Source of the DNA: Aedes albopictus
Taxonomy: Eukaryota > Arthropoda > Insecta > Diptera > Culicidae
Reading direction: 5' to 3'
NCBI RefSeq assembly: GCF_035046485.1
Contig: NC_085137.1
Location: forward strand, 252,796,733-252,860,732
Length of the DNA stretch: 64,000 bases
Each line of letters starts with the position of its first letter. Position 1 is the first letter of the stretch. The notes under the pieces were generated by a model. That model saw only the letters and a list, made by a program, of their open reading frames with translations, searched no databases and had not been told where the DNA came from. Position numbers and translations under genes: made by a program. This document shows, piece by piece, positions 1-10,969 of the stretch.

Positions 1-1588
1 AGCTTAGCAAACATTTATTTAACCTTCCAGGACGTGCGCCTGTTTGGTCGTAAAACTGAGCTGGCACGATGGCCCTCTGAAGAGACAGGAGTGTTGGCGT
101 AGGCCCAATAAGCCACCCGTAAAAATCCCCATTGCGAATAACATAGGAGAAAATACGACTCGATACAATCGGCAAAGACCCACGCGACGAAATAAGGACT
201 ACGATTGGAAACTTGGAACATGGAATTGCAAGTCACTAGGTTTCGCAGGATGTGACAGGATAATCTATGACGAACTACATCCCCGCAACTTCGACATCGT
301 GGCGTTGCAGGAACTTTGTTGGACTGGACAGAAAGTATGGAAAAGCGGGCATCGAGCGGCTACCTTCTCCAAAGCTGTGGCAGTGTGGCATCACCAATGA
401 ACTGGGAACAGGATATATAGTGTTGAGCAAGATGCGACAACGTGTGAGCGGGTGGCAGCCGACCAACGCAAGGATGTGCATGTTAAGAGTTAAGGGCCGT
501 TTCTTCAACTACAGCATCATCAACGTTCACTGACCATACGAAGGGAGACCTGATGAAGAGAAAAAAGCGTTCTATCCACAGTTAGAGCAAACATACGATG
601 GTTGCTCGCCGCGTGACGTGAAAATCATTGTCGGCGTCATGAACGCGCAGGTAGGGAAGGAGGAAATGTACAGAGCGGTAATTGGGCGAAACAGCCTGCA
701 CGCCGTATCGGATGATAACGGCCAGCGATTTGTAAACTTTGCAGCCTCCCGTGGTATGGTAGTCCGAAGCCACCTGGAGATCACCCGACCTTCAAACAGA
801 AAATTAAATCGGCCACGTTCTAATCGACGGTAAATTATTCTCGGATATAACTAATGTCCGCACATATTGCAGGGCGAATATAGATTCGGATCACTATCTA
901 GTCGCTGTGTGCATGTGATAAAAACTTTCGACGGCTATTACCACGCGTCGAAGTCGAACATTTGAGCGGCTGCGGAACGTAGAAGTGGCTCAAGACTAAG
1001 CGCAACAGTTAACAGTGGCCCTACCAACGAAAGAGCAGCTTGGCGCAGCTGCACTTGATTTGATCCGCCATTGGTAGTACCTCGGTTGCAGCACTAGACT
1101 TTGCGACTCCGAATCACAGAAACGACTGCTATAACGGTGAATGTGAACAGTTAAAAAGTGAGAAGAATCCAGCATGGGCGAGAATGTTGCAACACTGTAC
1201 GAAAGCGAATGAGGCACGTTATAGCCAGGCGCGGAACAGGCAGAACTCAGTCTTCCGGAGGAAGAAGCTCCAGCAGGAATAACGAGATCCCGAAACGATC
1301 GGGAAGCTACGGTGGGCGGGTCAGTATCTGCTAATATTCTATGAACTCCAATGAGTGGCTATCTGATCTTGCAACATCACTCTATGCAATCAAAAAATGA
1401 ACTCTAGTCACTGTAGATCCTATTTTCCAAGCATGGTAAACTCTTGATGGCCTATAACATCGCTGAACAACTAACCCCACGCCCCGATGTAAAAAGTACA
1501 ACACCTACTACTAAAATTTTGCTCATAACAGTTTTACGACCAAACAGGCGCACGTCCTGGAAGGTTAAATAAATGTTTGCTAAGCTTT
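1..1588. repeat. Inverted-repeat-bounded block (58-bp arms)
   Basis: The first ~58 bases recur as a perfect reverse complement at about 1530-1587, enclosing LINE-derived sequence. Each arm contains TTAACCTTCCAGGACG, a terminus also seen in the small element at 57092-57218, but the ~16 bases outside the TTAA are also inverted, so this is not a simple insertion with a direct target duplication. The left arm is cut by the window edge, so the true boundary is unknown. Confidence 0.7.
101..1310 (+). mobile_element. Degraded non-LTR retrotransposon (LINE), endonuclease region
   Basis: Conceptual translation in shifting frames gives an APE-type endonuclease: KLGTWNCKSLG, then FDIVALQELCW, YSIINVH, VGVMNAQVG and, near 865-915, NIDSDHYLVAV. 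In this family these segments carry the nicking activity used for target-primed integration. Frameshifts and stops separate the blocks (for example a TGA after YSIINVH near 530), so it is dead. Basic linker text resembling FRRKKLQQE appears near 1250-1280, after which similarity stops well short of the reverse transcriptase. It appears to belong to the same LINE family as 38366-40471. Clade not assigned. Confidence 0.75.
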
Positions 1589-1975
1589 CCGAAGATACAC
1601 TGGATATGGAAATATCACTGTGAGACTAGTACCCTAGTCCACGTTTTGTTTACTTCCAATAGGGTCTGAGTGCCGTAAGTAAGTTCACGCTCCCAAATTC
1701 TTCCTATTCGACAACAAGCAATCATCGATTGATTCAGTTCACTTTGTTTTCATGCGTGCTCACCTCTAACAAAAAATACAAAATTAAGAAACAAAACAAA
1801 TAGTGTTCAAATCCTTTGTTTTTCGTAGGATGAAAATCGGAGCCACATGCTTAATAAGGGAACCCATCCCCCAGATATGCTTAGCATTAGTCTGTGAAGT
1901 GTTGCTTGCAAACTTGCTTTTGGAGTTACGGCTTTGAAAACATTAAAACGTATTTTAAATAATCCTGGTAATACA
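1589..1975. other. No recognisable feature
   Basis: AT-rich sequence between two repeat blocks. No convincing reading frame, terminal repeat or promoter was seen. Confidence 0.5.
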
Positions 1976-2384
1976 TTAACCTTCGTCGTGCATTAGGGTC
2001 ATTATGACCCAAAACGCGATTTCAAGCATTAATATCTCTTTCGTCAGTTAACTTATCGTAATGAAACTTCTTGACTTTTAATATTTTGCAGAAACGAGTC
2101 TTTTGAAAAAAAAAATTTTCTTAAGGTGAAACCAAAATGGCGCCACAAAAAAAGTTACGAATAATGCATTGGGGTCATTATGACCCAGAAAATCAAACTC
2201 TTATAGAATGATGATTTTTTCACCCATTCAAATGACCAAAGTCTTATTTGATAGATAATAACGTCAAGAATGTGTTGATATGTTGAAATAGTGGTTCCGG
2301 GATCATTGGCCGCCGGGAATCTGCTACACAGGGCACCATGTCGGACATGTGGGATAGCACTACATTTTGCCAGTAGTTGTGGAA

Positions 2385-4365
2385 TATCTCGCATTCTGGA
2401 CAACTTAGAAGGATACTGTCTTCGGCAAAGTTGCTCACAATACTAAGAGCTTTCACATAGGAAACAATTTAGTTCGAGAATCACTCACTGCGTGGCGCTA
2501 GTGTTCCTATAAGCTTCCAGTTCAGTCTGAATGTCGTAAATCTCGCGTTCTGGACCACCTAGAAGGATACTGTCTTCGGCAAAGTTGCTCAGAAGACTAA
2601 GAGCTTTCACATAGGAAACAATTTAGTTCGAGAATCACTCACTGTGTGGCGCTAGTGTTCCTATGAGCTTCCAGTTCAGTATGAACGTCGTATATCTCGC
2701 GTTCTAGACCATCTAGAAGGATACTGTCTTCGGCAAAGTTGCTCAAAAGACTAAGAGCATTCACATAGATAACAATTTAGTTCGAAAATCACTCACTGCA
2801 TGGCGCTAGTGTTTCTATAAGCTTCCAGTTCAGTCTGAAAGTCGTATATCTCGCGTTCTGGACCACCTAAAAGGATACTGTCTTCGGCAAAGTTCCTCAG
2901 AAGACTAAGAGCTTTCACATAGGAAACAATTTAGTTCGAGAATCACTCACTGCGTGGCGCTATTGTTCCTATGAGCTTCCATTTCAGTCTGAACGCCGTA
3001 TATCTCGCGTTCTGGACCACCTAGAAGGATACTGTCTTCGGCAAAGTTGCTCGGAAGTCTAAGAGCTTTCATATAGTAAACAATTTAGTTCGAGAATCAC
3101 TCACTGCGTGGCGCTAGTATTCTTAGGTGTTTCCAGTTCAATCTGAACGTCGTATATCTCGTGTTCTGAACCACTTAGAAGGATTATGCCATTCGGCAAA
3201 GTTGCTCAGAACAATAAAATCTTTCGCATAGAAAACAATTTAGTTCGAGAATCACTCACTGCATGGTGCTAGTGTTCCTATGAGCTTCCAGTTCAGTCTG
3301 AACGTCGTATATCTCGCGTTCTGGACCACCTAGAAGGATACTGTCTTCGACAAAGTTGCTCAGAACACTAAAAGCTTTCGCAAAGAAAACAATTTAGTTC
3401 GAGAATCATTCACCGCATGGCGTTAGTGTTCCTATGAGCTTTCAGTTCAGTCTTAACTTCGTATATCTCGTGTTCTGGACCACTTAGAAGCATACTGTCT
3501 TCGGCAAAGTTGCTCAGAAAACTAAAATCTTCACATGGAAAACAATTTAGTTCGAAAATCACTCACTGCGTGGCGCTAGTGTTCTTAGGAGCTTTCAGTT
3601 CAATCTGAACGTCGTATATCTCGTGTTCTGAACCACTTAGAAGGATACTTTCTTCGGCAAAGTTGCTCAGGACAATACAATCTTTCGCATAGAACACAAT
3701 TCGGCACCAACATTTCAAAAGGGCGTAACTGCTTTTGCAATCAATGCCTACTCACAGAGCTGTGGAACGTATTTCATTAATCTCACGCAATTCACATCCA
3801 TTAATCGAAAGAGGAGGATTTTATCTTTCTATTTGTGCTAGTGGATTGCTCGAGAGGGATGAGATACGCTTCACAGCTTTGTGAGAAGGCTTTGGTTGTA
3901 AATGCAGTTACGCCCTTTTGAAATGTTGGTGCCGAATTTAGTTCGAGAATCACTCACTGCATGGTGCTATTGTTCCTATGAGCTTCCTGTTCAGTCTGAA
4001 CGTCGTATATCTCGCGTTCTGGACCGTCTAGAAAGATACTGTCTTCGGCAAAGTAACTCAGAGGACTAAAAGCTTTCACATAGAAAACAATTTAGTTCGA
4101 GAATCGCTCACTGCGGGGCGCTAGTGTTCTTAGGTGCTTCCAATTCAGTCTGAACGTCGTATATCTCGTGTTCTGAACCACTTAGAAGGATACTTTCTTC
4201 GGCAAAGTTGCTCAGAAGACTAAGAGCTTTTACATAGTTAAAAAATTACTCACTGCGTGGTGCTAGTGTTCTTAGGAGCTTCCAGTTCAGTCTGAACGTC
4301 GTATATCTCGTGCTCTCTACCACTTAGAAGAATACTGTCTTCGACCAAGTTAAACCCATAAATCC
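2385..4365 (+). repeat. Tandem array, ~154-bp unit, ~12 copies
   Basis: The landmark GATACTGTCTTCGGCAAAG or a variant recurs at roughly 2410, 2565, 2718, 2872, 3025, 3180, 3333, 3488, 3640, 4031, 4185 and 4330, giving a period of 153-155 bp. Every unit also carries TTTAGTTCGAGAATCACTCA. The 3640-4031 interval is long because a 233-bp MITE interrupts it. Units are mildly diverged, with more substitutions toward the inner side. Confidence 0.9.
3702..3934. mobile_element. MITE with 31-bp perfect terminal inverted repeats
   Basis: Starts CGGCACCAACATTTC and ends with its reverse complement; the match is perfect for ~31 bp. AATT lies directly on both sides (3698-3701 and 3935-3938), consistent with a 4-bp target duplication. 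It sits inside one unit of the 154-bp array, so it is younger than the array. No coding capacity. Confidence 0.85.
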
Positions 4366-4376
4366 ATCCTTCCCAA

Positions 4377-4401
4377 TTTTATTTTATTTTATTTTATTTT
4401 C
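4377..4401. repeat. (ATTTT)n microsatellite
   Basis: Five uninterrupted ATTTT-type units at the inner edge of the left tandem array. Confidence 0.9.
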
Positions 4402-5830
4402 AATCCTTAACCTCGAAACAGTCGCGAGTACTTCGGCTTCCCAAACTAACATAGTTTTAAGGCAGTAATAAATTGAAAAATGTAAAATCAATGTAATAAC
4501 AAAAGATTTCGGCTCAGTCATGCCCATGTGGCGCTTGAGCCTTCCAAATATACGAATAGATAAAAAAATCTTTGGTGAAAGTTTTCAAGATTTTTTAGGA
4601 ACTTATGTAACATATGCTTCGGCAATGGCTTTGTGGACTTTTTCAAAAAAATTCTTCTACGGAAATTTCTATGGGAATCCCGTCTGACAGTTCTTTTTGT
4701 TTTTTTTTTACAATTCAATTGGAAAACCCTATGCTTATTTCTTTGGGAATATTTGTAACATTCTTTTGGAAACATATGTGCCAATTCTTACTGATTCGAT
4801 ATTTCTTTTGCAAATCGTTTTGGCAAATTCCGTAAAAGTAACCCTGCGAAAATATTTCGAATTTTCTTTTGGAGGAATTTCTCCAGCAATTTTTTTGAAA
4901 ATCCTTTAGCAATATTTAGTGGATTTGATCCAAAACTTCATATAAGTTTTTTTGGGTTTTCTATTTCGGCAATTCTTTGAAATTTTGTTCGATAAATCTT
5001 TTGGAAACTTCTCAGCAGTTATATTGAAAATTGATTGAAGTTAATATATTTGAAAATACCTTCAGCATAACTGTGGGGTTCGTGATTGTACTGTTAGTAA
5101 CGCCAGCCTTTTAGGCGTATTGTAAGCCACGAATTGTGGGTTCGATTCCCATCCCGGTCGGGAGAAAATTTTCGCCAAACGGAAAATTCTTCATTGAGCC
5201 ACTGGATATCTTACAGTCTTACATGTAATCCGTTGTCTAGTGTAAGTTATATACAGTCTGTGGTCTTTGGCTGAAGAAGGTGTGCAAATTTATCAGGCAA
5301 CTCTTACGGGATTTCCTTTATCAATTTCTTTGGAAGTTTTCTTTTATCTCTTTATTCGGGAATTTTCTGCCGTAGGCAGGTTCATACCGGCTTTCTTTGG
5401 AAGTTTTATCTGCAATCCCTTTGGAAATTTAGCTGACAATTACTTTTGTTATTCTTTCGACAGCTCTTTGCAAAATTGAATTTTTAAAAATTTCTTCAGT
5501 ATTCTTTCAGCATTGGAAACTCCTTTAGAAAAATCTTACAGAATTTCGTTTGTCATTACTTTGGAAATTCAATAAGATACTCCTCACAAAATGAAAAAAA
5601 CACAATGGCATGGCCGGAGAAAAACTCATCGGAATTACCTTAAGAATTTCCAAAAATCAAGGTATTTTCAAGAAGACCATAAAAAATTAAAATTCACAAT
5701 CTTTCAAGAAGCAATTTCCAAATACGTTTGAATGTTGAAATAGCTGAAGGCACCCTCAAGAAATTACCGAATGACTTTCCAAAGGAATTGCTACTGAAAT
5801 TTCACAAGGGAATCCTGAAGTAGATTCCGT
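4402..5830. other. AT-rich spacer of the foldback element
   Basis: Non-coding centre of the TTAA element. Much of it is degenerate low-complexity text built on TTTGGAAATTT and TTTCTTTGG motifs. Apart from the SINE at 5070-5286 nothing could be identified. Confidence 0.5.
5070..5286 (+). mobile_element. tRNA-derived SINE (family A)
   Basis: A tRNA-like head with a B-box (GGTTCGATTCCC near 5132) is followed by a body containing AAATTCTTCATTGAGCCACT and TCCGTTGTCTAGT. Similar bodies occur at 38813-39001 (minus) and ~56950-57085, so this is a dispersed family and not a tRNA gene. No target duplication was found. Confidence 0.6.
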
Positions 5831-5831
5831 C

Positions 5832-6830
5832 TTGAACTAAATTGTTTTCTATGCGGAAGCTCTTAGTCTTTCGATCATTTTTTCCCAAGACAGTATCCTT
5901 CTAAGTGTTTCAGATCGCGAGATATACGGCGTTCATACTAAACTTCCCGAATCTCCCAAGAGCACTAGCGCCACATAGCGAGTGATTCTCGAACTAAATT
6001 GTATTCTATGTGAAAGCTCTTAATCTTCTGAGTAACTATTCCCAAGTTACTTTTCTAAGTGGTCCAGATCGCAAGATAAACGACGTTCAGACTAAACTGG
6101 AAGCAACCAAGAGCACTAGCGCTACGCAGTAAGTGATTCTCGAACTAAATTGTATTCTATTTTAAAGCTCTCAGTCTGCCGAGTAACTTTTCGCAAGGCA
6201 GTATCCTTCTAAGATGTTCAAAATGTGAGATATAAGACGTTCAGACTGAACTGGAAGCTGCTAAGAACACTAGCGCCACGCAGTGAGTGATCCTTGGACA
6301 AAATTATTTGTTCTGAGCAACTTTGCCGAAGGCAGTATCCTTCTAAGTGGTTCAGAACACGAGATATACGACGTTCAGATTGAACTGAAAGCTCCTAAGA
6401 ACACTAGCGCCACACAGTGAGTGATTCTCGAACTAAATTGTTTACTATGTGAAAGCTCTTAGTCTTCTGAGCAACTTTGCCAAAGACAGTATCCTTCTAG
6501 GTGGTCCAGAACGCGAGATATACGACGTTCAGACTGAACTGGAAGCTTATAGGAACACTAGCGCCACGCAGTGAGTGATTCTCGAACTAAATTGTTTCCT
6601 ATGTGAAAGCTCTTAGTCTTCTGAGCAACTTTGCCGAAGACAGTATCTTTCTAGTTGGTCCAGAACGCGAGATATACGACATTCAGACTGAACTGGGAGC
6701 TTATAGGAACACTAGCGCCACGCAGTGAGTGATTCTCGAACTAAATTGTTTCCTATGTGAAAGTTCTTAGTATTCTGAGCAACTTTGCCGAAGACAGTAT
6801 CCTTCTAAGTGGTCCAGAATGCGAGATATT
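5832..6830 (-). repeat. Second copy of the ~154-bp tandem array, inverted
   Basis: Reverse-complement landmarks (CAGTATCCTTCTA and variants) occur near 5891, 6045, 6199, 6334, 6489, 6643 and 6796, about seven units. This array forms the right arm of the foldback; the outermost three units match the left arm best. Confidence 0.85.
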
Positions 6831-7086
6831 CCACAACTACTGGCAAAATGTAGTGCTATCCCACATGTCCGACATGGTGCCCTGTGTAGCAGATTCCCGG
6901 TGGCCAATGATCTCGGAACCACTATTTCAACATATCAACACATTCTTGATGTAATTATCTATCAAATAAGACTTTGGTCATTTGAGTTGGTGAAAAAATC
7001 ATCATTCTATAAGAGTTTGATTTTCTGGGTCATAATGACCCCAATGCATTATTCGTAACTTTTTTTTAATGCCCGAAGAAGGTTAA

Positions 7087-7730
7087 GAAAAAAAGTTCAG
7101 CAGCATAAGTAAACTGTCCAAGGCGGTATTGATCTTTTAATTCACATGATCGTGATCTGCACAGCTTAGTAACTCATATGACAGCCAACCCCTTAGAGGC
7201 ATTTATTCTAAACCTAATCAGCTAAATTATACAACTGATGGGAATCTACGTGCAGGGAATCATCATGGTCATGGGCTAATATCGTAGATAATTAACTTAG
7301 CAGAACGCTGTGCCTCATTGATCGATCGTCACGTCACGCCGCCGCGCAACAATACTGCGAAACGAAATCGATCAATATGAGATCGCAAATCAAGGCAATC
7401 GAGACATGTGACGCGTTGCTACGTTGTTGTGGACAGACGGGCATCGATTGCTTGTTTTTATTGATTAGCCGCGCGGTACTATTTGCACACCATAATTATC
7501 GAAGGTTGGTTCTCGTTGGTAGAAATAAAACAAGAGTCATTCTCGCTAGATTCAGACTTTTTTGTTGTTGTTTTATGCTCAACTGCTACCCATGCTGTTA
7601 AAGCCTGTACCTACAATGATACCTTATTGGCAACTAAACAAGTTTACTTCAATGTCCAGCAAATAGTAGAGCAACCGCATGCAGCCAGCGCGTTCGCGAC
7701 CGCCCACGAAGACTTCGACATCTACTCTAC
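7087..7730. other. No recognisable feature
   Basis: Mixed-composition sequence with a few chance ORFs of ~75-83 codons. No splice-consistent coding region or terminal repeats were recognised. A 25-bp string ending CATCTACTCTACC near 7707-7731 recurs at ~9337. Confidence 0.4.
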
Positions 7731-8018
7731 CTAGTCTAGTCTAGTCTACACATACACAGCCATTCATTGAAAGAATCCTGGAAAATGATAGAATCGACTA
7801 CTTCTACCATTTTTCTTGTCATTATCAATACTTGCAAGGCATCGGAGATGTATTACAAGTATTGAAGCGGCCAGGCCTACTGTGCAGCGTTATTGTATAC
7901 AATTGAACAGAACTATGGAACGGCGACATCTCGTCAGCCGCTCCGTACCGTATGTGTAATAAATGTGAAGCAAAAACGTTGGGAGTGACGTTGCTAAGAA
8001 AGTTAATGTCACTCCGTT
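7731..8018 (+). repeat. Dispersed repeat, copy 1 (CTAGTCTAG type)
   Basis: Begins with CTAGTCTAGTC units, then ACACAGCCATTCATTGAAAG, and contains AATAAA near the end plus GGGAGTGACGTT. The same order of motifs appears reverse-complemented at 27945-28251. The presence of AATAAA and length near 290 bp would fit a solo LTR, but no TG...CA ends or duplication were established. Confidence 0.6.
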
Positions 8019-8760
8019 GGGGCTCCTCTTCTTCTTGGGATGGGACAAAGGTATTTATGGTATTAACCCCTTATGTCCTGGCTCGAAAGCCTAGGTTTAA
8101 GCGCCATTGCTCGCTCTCTGAAACGAGAAGAAAATATAACGATCCTTTCCCGACTGGAATTAATACCCTGTATTATTAACCGACAAACTACTTAGAACCA
8201 TAACTACGAATCTATTATGGAATCGGTGAAAGTTTCCATAATTTTATATAAAATTTAGACAGTATTTTGTTATAAATATTTGGTGGAAATTCTCATATAG
8301 AGACAGCTACACCTAAATGGTATGGTATGGTGTATGTGCGTTGATCGATTAGAAAATTCACCTTTTACTGTACAATATTCTATTTTACGAATCGATTTTA
8401 TGAATGAAAATTCTTCAGTAGGTGTCGTATCAACATGCAGGAAACAATATGAACATCATAAATATTGTGGTTTTATCAAATAGCTTGTTGGCAAAATTAT
8501 TGTCAAAACCAAATCCAATATAAAATATGCTGCCATGAATCGCATGACTGCCCTATTTGCATAAGAATTCCAGCAAACATGCTCTTGATATTCGATTCAC
8601 GGCAGTATATAACACAATAATTTTAGCAAGTTGTACTTAAAGGTATTTGGCAGCGATTACAATCTTGGATCAAAAAACATCTACGCCATCTACTGTTATT
8701 ATACTGCTGATTAATTTGCGATTGTGATAAATTTAACGAATCAAATCAGAACGAACTCAC
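8019..8760. other. No recognisable feature
   Basis: AT-rich sequence. No reading frame, inverted repeat or known element was recognised. Confidence 0.45.
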
Positions 8761-9274
8761 CAAATTAACTTGATTGATGTGACGTCTCCCTTGGCATACG
8801 AAGCAACCGAGAAGTCCAGCAGATTTCGATCGTTCGATTCCTCCAGCACGGTACGCTTATGTTTGGTGGCGGCATGCTGCGGTGTATTACACAGTACCTC
8901 CGATCGGTCCACACTGGTGCTACTCGAAGACAACTGGAAGATGGTGGTCGGGCTTCCGGAAGTGATGTTCTAACGGACTTCCTCGGACGACATCAGCTTG
9001 TGCAGCGAAATCTTGATGACAAGCAGATCCTGCTTTTCCTGGAACTACTGGGAGATCTGGTTGCGGAGGCGCTCGATTTCGTACAGGCTTGGCGCTGCCT
9101 TTCGGCAGCTCACTCCGATACATTTTCTAACTGGCCGCTCCTTTTCCAATCGGTCATTTTCATTTCTCCTCATCAACACTCAAGAGGCTTTTCTGCCTTG
9201 ATGATGATGACATCCAGATCAATCACACTTGATTCAAATAATTGTTCGGCACATTCAATTATCGATTTTTCCAT
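8761..9274 (-). pseudogene. Eroded protein-coding fragment of unknown identity
   Basis: On the minus strand an ATG at 9274 opens a 33-codon frame (MEKSIIECAEQLFES...) ending in tandem TGA codons. In another frame a long, protein-like stretch follows: SLYEIERLRNQISQ, QDLLVIKISLHKLMSSEEV, VLCNTPQHAATKHKRTVLEE and NLLDFSVASYAKGDVTS, broken by two TAG codons. It ends at 8761 at a good splice donor (G|GTGAGT). A predicted helical, charged segment followed by a Ser/Thr-rich one is all that can be said; I do not recognise the family. The surviving donor favours a decayed genomic exon over a processed copy. It could also be a chance open stretch or an unrecognised TE ORF. Confidence 0.35.
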
Positions 9275-9361
9275 TTCTTCAGCGAAAAAAATTGACAGGA
9301 AACACACGCAACAAAATTTTCCACATCCGTTCTATTCGAAGACTTCGACATCTACTCTACC

Positions 9362-9990
9362 TTGTTCCTTACTGAATATTGTTTTCTTTCGACATTCGCT
9401 CTACGTGTCCAGCCCACTGAAATCTGTCGTATTTTATACGTTTTACAATATTCGCTTGTTTGCACACTTGGTACAACTCGTGATTCATGCGTCTGCGCCA
9501 CTCATCGTTTACTTGTTTCTCACCGAGAATTGTCCGCAGTACCGTCAAGGCGCCATTCACCGTGGGGGCTCCATTCACCGTGTGTCTTCGAATATTTCTC
9601 CATTATTTCCATATTATGATTGAATGATATGACAATTTCCCTTCAATTTCACCAATACAACATTGTATTGGTGAAATTGAAGGGAAATTGTCTTATCATT
9701 CAATCATAATATGGAAATAATGAAAAAATATTCGAAGGCACACGGTGAATGGAGCCCCCACGGTGAATGGCGCCTTGACGGTACAGTATGTTAAAACTTC
9801 CCCTAGCGTCCACGTCTCGTGACCGAAGAGGGCTACCGTGAGATTCAGTGGCTTATATCGAATTTCGTTTACGTTTGCAAATCTCTACCAGTAATCACGT
9901 ACTTGGCCTTGGTAGAGTTAATCGTCAAGCATTTCCTCGCTGTCTTCCTCTTCAGATAGTTCAGCGTTCCTACGTCTTCTGATCCAGGTA
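9362..9990 (-). mobile_element. LINE fragment, C-terminal part of ORF2, interrupted
   Basis: Minus-strand translation gives VLRTILGEK, WRRRMNHELYQ and FQWAGHVERMS (9369-9550), the C-terminal region of the same LINE type as at 26645-27345 and 39990-40430. After the palindromic insertion at 9542-9781 the upstream portion continues (CLTINSTKAKYVITGR at ~9890-9935). Frameshifts and stops throughout; non-functional. Confidence 0.7.
9542..9781. mobile_element. Near-perfect palindromic MITE, 240 bp
   Basis: Starts CCGTCAAGGCGCCATTCACC and ends with the reverse complement; arms of ~120 bp meet at ~9661 with almost no loop. TA flanks both sides (9540-9541 and 9782-9783). Each arm carries CACGGTGAATGG and CACGGTGAATGG-like units in direct order near the tip. 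It has split a LINE between codons, so it postdates that LINE. Confidence 0.85.
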
Positions 9991-10969
9991 ATCGCATGAA
10001 TCCGAATTCTACGCTTCCCAGTCGCTGCTGCCACGCCACCAACCACATCTACTTGCGCACAGGGATAGGGTGCGACTCAAAACTCTTTGCGTGCCGCACA
10101 CGCTGCTACGAGACAGCACAACAAACTAGAAGGAGACGAGTAAGCGCAATCGGTTGTGTGTTGCTCGCTTACTTTGCCGCGCGCTGGAGCTCTCCTGTCT
10201 CTCACGCTCTGTCGTATGCACTCTCTCGGTGCTTGTCTCCGTGCTTTGCACTTGGCTTGATACTACGCATGATTGGAAAAATTTCGAATCAAACGACCCA
10301 TCACTTGTCAACCCTTGACAAGCTTAACAGTTTTGCCGAAAACACAAACTATGCAATAAATTTATTAGGTGATTTTTTCTGTTTGGTGACAAGCACAGTC
10401 CCAAGCACCGAGCATTACTCCCAGCGCCGTAGAGCTATTGCTGCGATTGTCTCTCGCACAATTACGAAAGCTCTCACTTATACGTCTCTTGTCTCTCGGC
10501 AAAACGGGAGACAAGCACTTGAGATTGTGTGAAGCACATGCTTTTTTCGCACCGCACGGTGCATGCCGCCAATCCCTGCTTGCGCACACCGCTCACCAAG
10601 GTCCTCCTCCCGTCAACCCGTCTCTCTTTTCTTCCTGCACTTGTGTTAGTGCGTCACTGATCAAGACCCTACAGAGATCAATAACGTCCACATGGCCGTA
10701 GATCATGTGCGATAGTGCGATGATAGTGCCATTCCTCTGCACATCAGACCTGGCTTATCGCTCCTCAAGTGCAATGTTCAAAAGCAAATTTGAAGAGTAT
10801 CAAATGCTTAAAGGATTCATTCAACGATGCACTTATTACCATAATTGGCTTTGCTGGGAAACCATGTTCTGACATTATCTGCTGCTTCCACGGGTCAAGA
10901 GATGACAAAGACCACCAGCTAAGCGTTGTGTGCTTAGCTGATAGTGCAGCCTGGGCACTGTTGTCCTTC
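9991..10969. other. Unassigned sequence, GTCTCTC-rich
   Basis: Between two LINE fragments. From 10120 to 10660 the sequence has many GTCTCTC and GAGAGAC motifs and a 178-codon open frame at 9996-10532 whose product is low in conserved character. It could be a decayed LTR or a LINE 5' region. No boundaries were found. Confidence 0.35.

Larger units (their letters stand above)
1976..7086. mobile_element. TTAA-flanked foldback element of inverted tandem-repeat arrays
   Basis: TTAA at 1976-1979 followed by CCTTCGTCG is matched by CGAAGAAGG followed by TTAA at 7083-7086. The arms stay inverted copies inward: sequence from ~2150 to 2790 is the reverse complement of ~6430-7060, including the near-palindrome GGGTCATTATGACCC. 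Small ORFs near each end (2155-2403 minus and 6819-7058 plus) translate almost identically because they are the same arm. No transposase is visible, so it is a non-autonomous element. TTAA duplication is typical of piggyBac-type integration; that assignment is inference. It carries a MITE (3702-3934) and a SINE (5070-5286) inside. Confidence 0.8.

Noticed and set aside
2385..4365. CRISPR-like array
   Set aside because: Units are contiguous ~154-bp tandem repeats with no short repeat/spacer alternation, in an insect genome.
8859..9623. 254-codon plus-strand open frame
   Set aside because: It runs across the antisense of a coding fragment, a LINE piece and half of a palindromic MITE, so it is a chance frame.
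9996..10532. 178-codon plus-strand open frame
   Set aside because: No domain, signal or splice context; composition follows GTCTCTC-rich repeats.
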